This document shows, piece after piece, positions 8,628-12,926 of a stretch of DNA of 12,926 nt. Below the pieces are notes generated by a model. That model saw only the letters and a list, made by a program, of their open reading frames with translations. It was not told the origin of the DNA and ran no database searches. How positions within the stretch are numbered: the stretch's first letter is position 1; each line of letters begins with the position of its first letter. A program made the translations under genes and the position numbers. This stretch comes from an uncultured Prevotellaceae bacterium (lineage in GTDB: Bacteria > Bacteroidota > Bacteroidia > Bacteroidales > Muribaculaceae): NCBI GenBank assembly GCA_945983195.1, contig CAMFSS010000029.1, positions 1-12,926 on the forward strand. The letters run 5' to 3'.

Positions 8628-9785
8628 ATGAAACTGAAAAATATCTATAAAGTATCGTTGCTGATGCTTGGACTGGCGTTCACAGCGTGCAGCGATGACG
8701 TTGAGAATTTCGACAACAAAGTGTATGTCCAGGCTTCAGAAAAGACATCGACAGTGCTTCTGAAGAGTACCGTGCCGACGGCAGAGGTAGCACTTCAGGT
8801 GGCAATGGCCCGCCCGATGGAGCAGGACGTAACCGTGACCTTCAAGGCCGACCCGTCGAAGGTGTCGACTTACAACACATTCTACAATGCCACAGCCGAG
8901 GCACTTCCTGAAGGACACTACGCAATAGCCGAGCCCAACACCAGCATCAAAGCCGGTGGCGTGACATCGGACGACGTGATAGTGAGCTTCTCAGGTCTAA
9001 ATGAGCTTGACAGCGAGAAGATTTATGTGCTCCCTGTGACAATAGCCAACTCGAATGTAGCAGTGCTCGAGAGCGGCTCAACCATGTACTATGTATTCAA
9101 GGGCGCAGCTCTTATCAACACCGTCCCCGACTTGACCAAAAATCTTGTGTATGTGCAATGGGATAATCCATCGGTAGCCAACGACCTTCGCAAGCTCACC
9201 GCCGAGGCTCTTATCCGCGTGGATAAGTTTGGCAAAATGCTTACATCGGTAATGGGAATTGAGGGCTACTTCCTCATCCGTATCGGTGATGCCGGCATTC
9301 CCGAGAACCAGCTCCAGCTTGCTACCAGAAACGGCAACTTGAGCAATGGCGACCTCATCATTCCTACCAACGAGTGGACACACATCGCTCTCACCTACGA
9401 TGCCGACAACGGCGGTGAAGTGGTAATCTACATCAACGGTAAGGAGATGCTTCGCGACAGCAAGGACTGCGGCAGTATCAACTGGGCACAGACCCGCACC
9501 GACGAGGGCAACGGATTCTGGATAGGACACTCCTACAACCGCGACCGCTGGCTTGAGGGCAACATCTGCGAGGTGCGCATCTGGAACCGAGTTCTCTCGA
9601 AGGACGAAATCAATGGCAAGGACCACTTCTATGAGGTGAATCCGCAGTCGGACGGCTTGGTAAGCTACTGGCGATTCAATGAGGGAGCCGGCACATCAAT
9701 TCTCGACCACACCGGCAATGGCAACAATGCAAATGCCGTAGAGTCCATCACTTGGAATGCAGTGGAGCTTCCCGCAAAAAATTAA
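8628..9785 (+). CDS. DUF1735 (BT_3987-like N-terminal) plus LamG-domain surface lipoprotein
   Basis: Probable surface glycan-binding protein. The lipoprotein signal ends FTAC with C21, followed by SDD, matching the acidic export signal of Bacteroidetes surface lipoproteins. Residues about 30-157 form a DUF1735-type beta-sandwich with QDVTVTF at 66-72. Residues about 170-380 form a laminin-G/concanavalin-like jelly roll: EWTHIALTYD (249-258), VVIYINGKE (265-273), FWIGHSYNRDRWLEGNICEV (297-316), GLVSYWRFNEGAG (343-355). LamG domains bind carbohydrate in many PULs, and no catalytic signature is visible. It starts 12 bases after the GH18-like gene and its DUF1735 module is related to that of the next gene. 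The ligand is inferred from context only. Confidence 0.87.
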   Translation: MKLKNIYKVSLLMLGLAFTACSDDVENFDNKVYVQASEKTSTVLLKSTVPTAEVALQVAMARPMEQDVTVTFKADPSKVSTYNTFYNATAEALPEGHYAIAEPNTSIKAGGVTSDDVIVSFSGLNELDSEKIYVLPVTIANSNVAVLESGSTMYYVFKGAALINTVPDLTKNLVYVQWDNPSVANDLRKLTAEALIRVDKFGKMLTSVMGIEGYFLIRIGDAGIPENQLQLATRNGNLSNGDLIIPTNEWTHIALTYDADNGGEVVIYINGKEMLRDSKDCGSINWAQTRTDEGNGFWIGHSYNRDRWLEGNICEVRIWNRVLSKDEINGKDHFYEVNPQSDGLVSYWRFNEGAGTSILDHTGNGNNANAVESITWNAVELPAKN

Positions 9786-9807
9786 TTTGTAAACACAATT
9801 TGAAATT

Positions 9808-11784
9808 ATGAAATCAATCAAAAACTATCTATATTCCATCGCACTTCTCACTGCCGTGTGTGGCATGACAGCGTGCGAAGATGATGTAGTAATCAACACC
9901 GGTGATACCGGTAAGTTGGCGACTGTAGATGGCACTTACGGAGGCGTGAAGTCGGAAGCCGGAGCGGCACAGGCAGCCACCCTCAACGTGTTTGGCACAA
10001 AAGCAGCCACAGGCCACATCTATTTTGAATTGGCAAAACCGGCAGCGCAGGACGTTACAGTGACATTCAGTGTAGATGCAGAAGCACTCAACGCCTATAA
10101 CACAGCCAACGGAACATCATACGCAATGTATCCTGCCGACAAGGTTTCGCTCGGCAATGGCGGCACAGTCACCATTCCCGCCGGACAGAAACGCTCGGCA
10201 TCGGTCGACCTTAACATCGCAGCCGGCGGCAACATCGGCTCGACCTACGCAGTGGCAGTGAAAGCAACAGCCAACAATGCCACAGTGTCGACCACAGGCA
10301 GCTCATACGTGTACCTTGTGAAGCCGCTTGCAGCAATTCCCGACGCAAAGAAGGGTGATGTGCGTACACTCTGCTTCGTGGAGGTTAACGACGAGAACAT
10401 CCTCAACATGGGCGAATACACAATGAAAAATAGTGGCAAGCCATTCTTCGACATCGTGAGCATCTTTGCAGCCAACATCAACGTTGATGCCGAGACCGGC
10501 CGCGTGCATGTGTTCTGCAACGACCAGGTATCGTTCCTTCTGAAGAATGCCGACAAGTTTATCCGTCCGCTTCAGGCAAAGGGTATCAAGGTGAACCTCT
10601 CGATTCTTGGCAACCACGATGAGTCGGGTATGCGCAGCCTCTCAGCGGAGGCATGTGCCGACTTTGCCAAGGAGCTCAAGGCTTATCTCGACATCTACGG
10701 ACTCGACGGTGTTGACTTCGACGATGAGTATTCGGCATACAACGATGAGACTCCGGGAGCAGGCTTCTCGCCCACATCGGCAGAGAACTATTGCCGCCTC
10801 GTGTATGAGTGCCGCAAGGCATTCGGTAACGACAAGCTCATTGGTGTGTATGAGTATCGCGGATATGACGCACCAAACGGTACGATCGAGGGCAAGAGCG
10901 CAGGTGAACTCGTTGACTACATGTGCTATGGAACCTATCAGCGCTATGTGAAGGGTCGTGAGGCTGACTTCACCGGACTGAGCAAGGCAAAATACTGCCC
11001 CTATTCGCTCAAAATCAATGAGCAATACGACGGCGGCTGGTATGGCTTCAGCGCAGAGACAATCGCTGATGCCAAAGAAGCTGGCTACGGCTTGCAGGTG
11101 TTCTACAATCCGAAACCGCAGCTCTACAGCTACGACCGCTACTTCTCGGCAGTCAGCACAATCCTCTACAACGACGAGGTAAAGTGGACCGGCAACTACT
11201 ACACACGCACAAGCGATGCAGCCCAGAAGGGTGCTAAGCTTGAATATGAGACCTATCTCGGCAACTACACAGTGACATCGAGCAACTCGCTTTACGTCTA
11301 CATAGATGAGGAGAACAATCCACGCTGGTGGGATTGGGGCGGCTCGCACAGCTTCGATGTACGCATCGAGGAGAAGGAAGCCGGCAAGAGCTACTACATC
11401 TATGGCTTTGGTACATATCCTGAGATTACCAACAAATATCCGGTAGTTGCAGAGTATGATGCCTACGACGGCTCGCTCAACATCTTCCCGCAGACCCTCC
11501 ACGAAGGCGATGCCGAAGATGCAGAGACATGGCAGCTCCTGTGGGGTACATACGGAACAAACAAGGAAGAAACCGGTCTGGCGCGCTACATCTGGAAGGC
11601 ACTCCCTGAATATGCAGGTTACAATGTGTCGGGTGCAGTGAATCCAAAGGGCGTATTTACGCTCTATGGCATTGGCGGCCGCTACGGACTCGATCCATTC
11701 CACGATGTAAATGGAACACTTGTTCCGCCGCACTATGGTGTGAAGTATCACCTCACTGAGAACTACACATTCATTAAGAACTAA
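9808..11784 (+). CDS. GH18 endo-beta-N-acetylglucosaminidase (Endo H/F1 type) with DUF1735 and extra C-terminal domain
   Basis: Cuts between the two core GlcNAc residues of N-glycans, releasing the mannose-rich part from glycoproteins at the cell surface. Signal peptide ends MTAC (C23) followed by EDD, a surface-lipoprotein pattern. Domains: DUF1735 beta-sandwich about 28-172 with QDVTVTF at 81-87; GH18 barrel about 184-470 with the intact motif DGVDFDDE at 300-307, where E307 should be the acid/base and D305 the residue that orients the substrate acetamido group. The YGLDGVDFDDEYS form is that of Endo H/Endo F1, which prefer high-mannose and hybrid glycans, rather than that of Endo S/F2/F3. 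Other barrel strands include KVNLSILGNHD (261-271) and LQVFYNP (429-435). Residues about 475-658 form a further beta-rich domain that I do not recall in BT3987, which ends soon after the barrel. It starts 22 bases after the LamG gene and is the last gene before a strong terminator. Confidence 0.93.
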   Translation: MKSIKNYLYSIALLTAVCGMTACEDDVVINTGDTGKLATVDGTYGGVKSEAGAAQAATLNVFGTKAATGHIYFELAKPAAQDVTVTFSVDAEALNAYNTANGTSYAMYPADKVSLGNGGTVTIPAGQKRSASVDLNIAAGGNIGSTYAVAVKATANNATVSTTGSSYVYLVKPLAAIPDAKKGDVRTLCFVEVNDENILNMGEYTMKNSGKPFFDIVSIFAANINVDAETGRVHVFCNDQVSFLLKNADKFIRPLQAKGIKVNLSILGNHDESGMRSLSAEACADFAKELKAYLDIYGLDGVDFDDEYSAYNDETPGAGFSPTSAENYCRLVYECRKAFGNDKLIGVYEYRGYDAPNGTIEGKSAGELVDYMCYGTYQRYVKGREADFTGLSKAKYCPYSLKINEQYDGGWYGFSAETIADAKEAGYGLQVFYNPKPQLYSYDRYFSAVSTILYNDEVKWTGNYYTRTSDAAQKGAKLEYETYLGNYTVTSSNSLYVYIDEENNPRWWDWGGSHSFDVRIEEKEAGKSYYIYGFGTYPEITNKYPVVAEYDAYDGSLNIFPQTLHEGDAEDAETWQLLWGTYGTNKEETGLARYIWKALPEYAGYNVSGAVNPKGVFTLYGIGGRYGLDPFHDVNGTLVPPHYGVKYHLTENYTFIKN

Positions 11785-11798
11785 CCAACGCTATTGAT

Positions 11799-11861
11799 AG
11801 GTTGTGTGTGATTTGGAGATGGAGCAAAACTGTATGTTCAAATCACTACACAACCTTTTTT
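11799..11861 (+). terminator. Rho-independent terminator closing the susC-to-GH18 operon
   Basis: The left arm aggttgtgtgtgatttg (11799-11815) pairs along its whole length with caaatcactacacaacct (11839-11856), leaving only one T (11847) unpaired as a bulge. The loop is 23 bases. The right arm runs into six T (11856-11861). It begins 15 bases after the GH18 stop codon. On the opposite strand no T-run follows, so it acts rightward only. It separates the GH18 gene from the GH97 gene at 11900. Confidence 0.88.
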
Positions 11862-11899
11862 CTTATTATCGCTTACTATATCTAAAAAATCACCCCTCT

Positions 11900-12926
11900 A
11901 TGCGCACTTTCATTTCAACCTTACTTACATTGGCACTGCTCACAGCGTGCACTGCCGACAAGACCCCAACGGTCACTTCACCCGACGGTACTGTGAAGCT
12001 CACATTACTTACTGACGATTCGCTGCAATTAAGATATCAGGTTGAGGTAGACGGAACCCCTTTCCTGCTCCCTTCACGACTGGGATTTGAGGAGAAACAG
12101 GGCTTCAATCTGTCGCAATCATTCAAAATCGACAACATCAAGAAAAATCAGTGCGATGAGACTTGGACCCAGCCCTGGGGCGAGAACAAGACCCTCCGCA
12201 ATCACTATAATGAAATGGAGGTTACACTCCATAACCCCGACAATGTGGCTCTCACGCTCCGCTTCAGACTTTTTGACGACGGATTAGGCTTCCGCTACGA
12301 ATACAGCGTTGCCGATGCCGACAGCCTGCTGGTGAGCGATGAGCTGACACAATTCCATTTTGCGCAGGAGGCAACATCATGGTCGATTCCGGCAAATTTC
12401 GACACCTACGAGCTGCTATACCGCCACTTGCCGCTCTCGCAAGTGGAAACAGCCAACACCCCGATTACATTGCGCACTCCTGATTCGCTCTATGCGAGCA
12501 TTCATGAGGCAGCACTCACCGATTTCCCTGAAATGACCCTCACGCAGACCGACAGCCTCACATTCAAGTCGAATCTGGCACCCTGGCCCGACGGTGTGAA
12601 AGCACGCTTCGAGGGCAACACCTTCAAGACACCCTGGCGCACCATACAGATAGCCCGAGAGGCAGTAGGACTTATTAATTCTGCACTGATTCTCAACCTT
12701 AACGAACCGTGCGCACTCGACAGCACCGACTGGATTCACCCGATGAAATATGTGGGTGTGTGGTGGGGAATGCACCTCGGCATTGAGAGCTGGGTGATGG
12801 GTGACCGCCACGGAGCCACTACTGAAAATGCAATCAAATACATAGACTTTGCAGCCAAAAACGGCTTTGAAGGCGTTCTATACGAAGGCTGGAACGCCGG
12901 ATGGGAGAATTGGGGCGGCTCGCAGG
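11900..12926 (+). CDS. GH97 alpha-glycosidase lipoprotein, 3' end cut by the window
   Basis: Exo-acting alpha-glucosidase or alpha-galactosidase. The first 342 residues are present and the frame is open to the last base. MRTFISTLLTLALLTACTAD is a lipoprotein signal with lipobox LTAC (C17). Residues about 24-260 make the GH97 N-terminal beta-sandwich, with ETWTQPWGENKTLRNHYNEM at 87-106, whose glutamate is a likely calcium ligand, and TPWRTIQIA at 244-252. The barrel opens with WIHPMKYVGVWWGMH (278-292), RHGATTENAIKYIDFAAKNG (303-322) and YEGWNAGWENWGG (328-340). The residues that separate inverting SusB-type glucosidases from retaining galactosidases lie beyond the window, so linkage and mechanism are open. 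It lies after the terminator, so it needs its own promoter or readthrough; the 38 bases between the T-run and the start (11862-11899) are AT-rich without a clear promoter match. ATG at 11900 is chosen because it gives the complete lipoprotein signal. Confidence 0.92.
   Translation, partial: MRTFISTLLTLALLTACTADKTPTVTSPDGTVKLTLLTDDSLQLRYQVEVDGTPFLLPSRLGFEEKQGFNLSQSFKIDNIKKNQCDETWTQPWGENKTLRNHYNEMEVTLHNPDNVALTLRFRLFDDGLGFRYEYSVADADSLLVSDELTQFHFAQEATSWSIPANFDTYELLYRHLPLSQVETANTPITLRTPDSLYASIHEAALTDFPEMTLTQTDSLTFKSNLAPWPDGVKARFEGNTFKTPWRTIQIAREAVGLINSALILNLNEPCALDSTDWIHPMKYVGVWWGMHLGIESWVMGDRHGATTENAIKYIDFAAKNGFEGVLYEGWNAGWENWGGSQ

Noticed and set aside
10642..11751. 369-codon minus-strand reading frame
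   Set aside because: It lies wholly opposite the GH18 gene, whose domains and catalytic motif are clear. The translation is a low-complexity shadow rich in Cys, Val and Ala.

Overview
The window looks like a polysaccharide utilisation locus (PUL) from a Bacteroidales bacterium. The evidence is a SusC/SusD pair, a run of short-leader lipoproteins with acidic residues after the lipobox cysteine, AT-rich gene leaders without Shine-Dalgarno sequences, and glycoside hydrolases of families 92, 18 and 97. Codons end mostly in C or G and TCG serine is frequent, which suggests a Muribaculaceae-like or other moderately GC-rich gut or oral lineage rather than Bacteroides itself. That genus-level guess is weak.

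Layout, all genes on the + strand: (1) 7-2316, a GH92 exo-alpha-mannosidase whose true start may lie just outside the window. (2) 2317-2594, an AT-rich control region with an 11-bp hairpin and a cluster of imperfect direct repeats. (3) 2595-11784, a tight gene run with gaps of 9, 27, 12 and 22 bases: SusC with an STN signalling domain, SusD, a GH18-fold lipoprotein whose catalytic residues are replaced, a DUF1735-LamG lipoprotein, and an intact Endo H/F1-type GH18 endo-beta-N-acetylglucosaminidase with an extra C-terminal domain. (4) 11799-11861, a strong intrinsic terminator closing that run. (5) 11900 to the window end, the first 342 residues of a GH97 alpha-glycosidase lipoprotein.

How the genes probably work together (inference from families and localisation signals): the surface GH18 enzyme cuts the chitobiose core of high-mannose N-glycans on glycoproteins. 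The dead GH18-like protein, the LamG protein and SusD hold the released glycan at the cell surface, and SusC imports it. Periplasmic GH92 then trims alpha-1,2-mannose, and GH97 may remove alpha-glucose or alpha-galactose caps. The order and content closely resemble what I recall of the Bacteroides thetaiotaomicron BT3983-BT3990 high-mannose N-glycan locus, so the core system is known. The parts most worth a second look are the catalytically dead GH18 protein, the extra C-terminal domain on the active GH18, the repeats and hairpin in the susC leader, and the GH97 gene placed behind the terminator.
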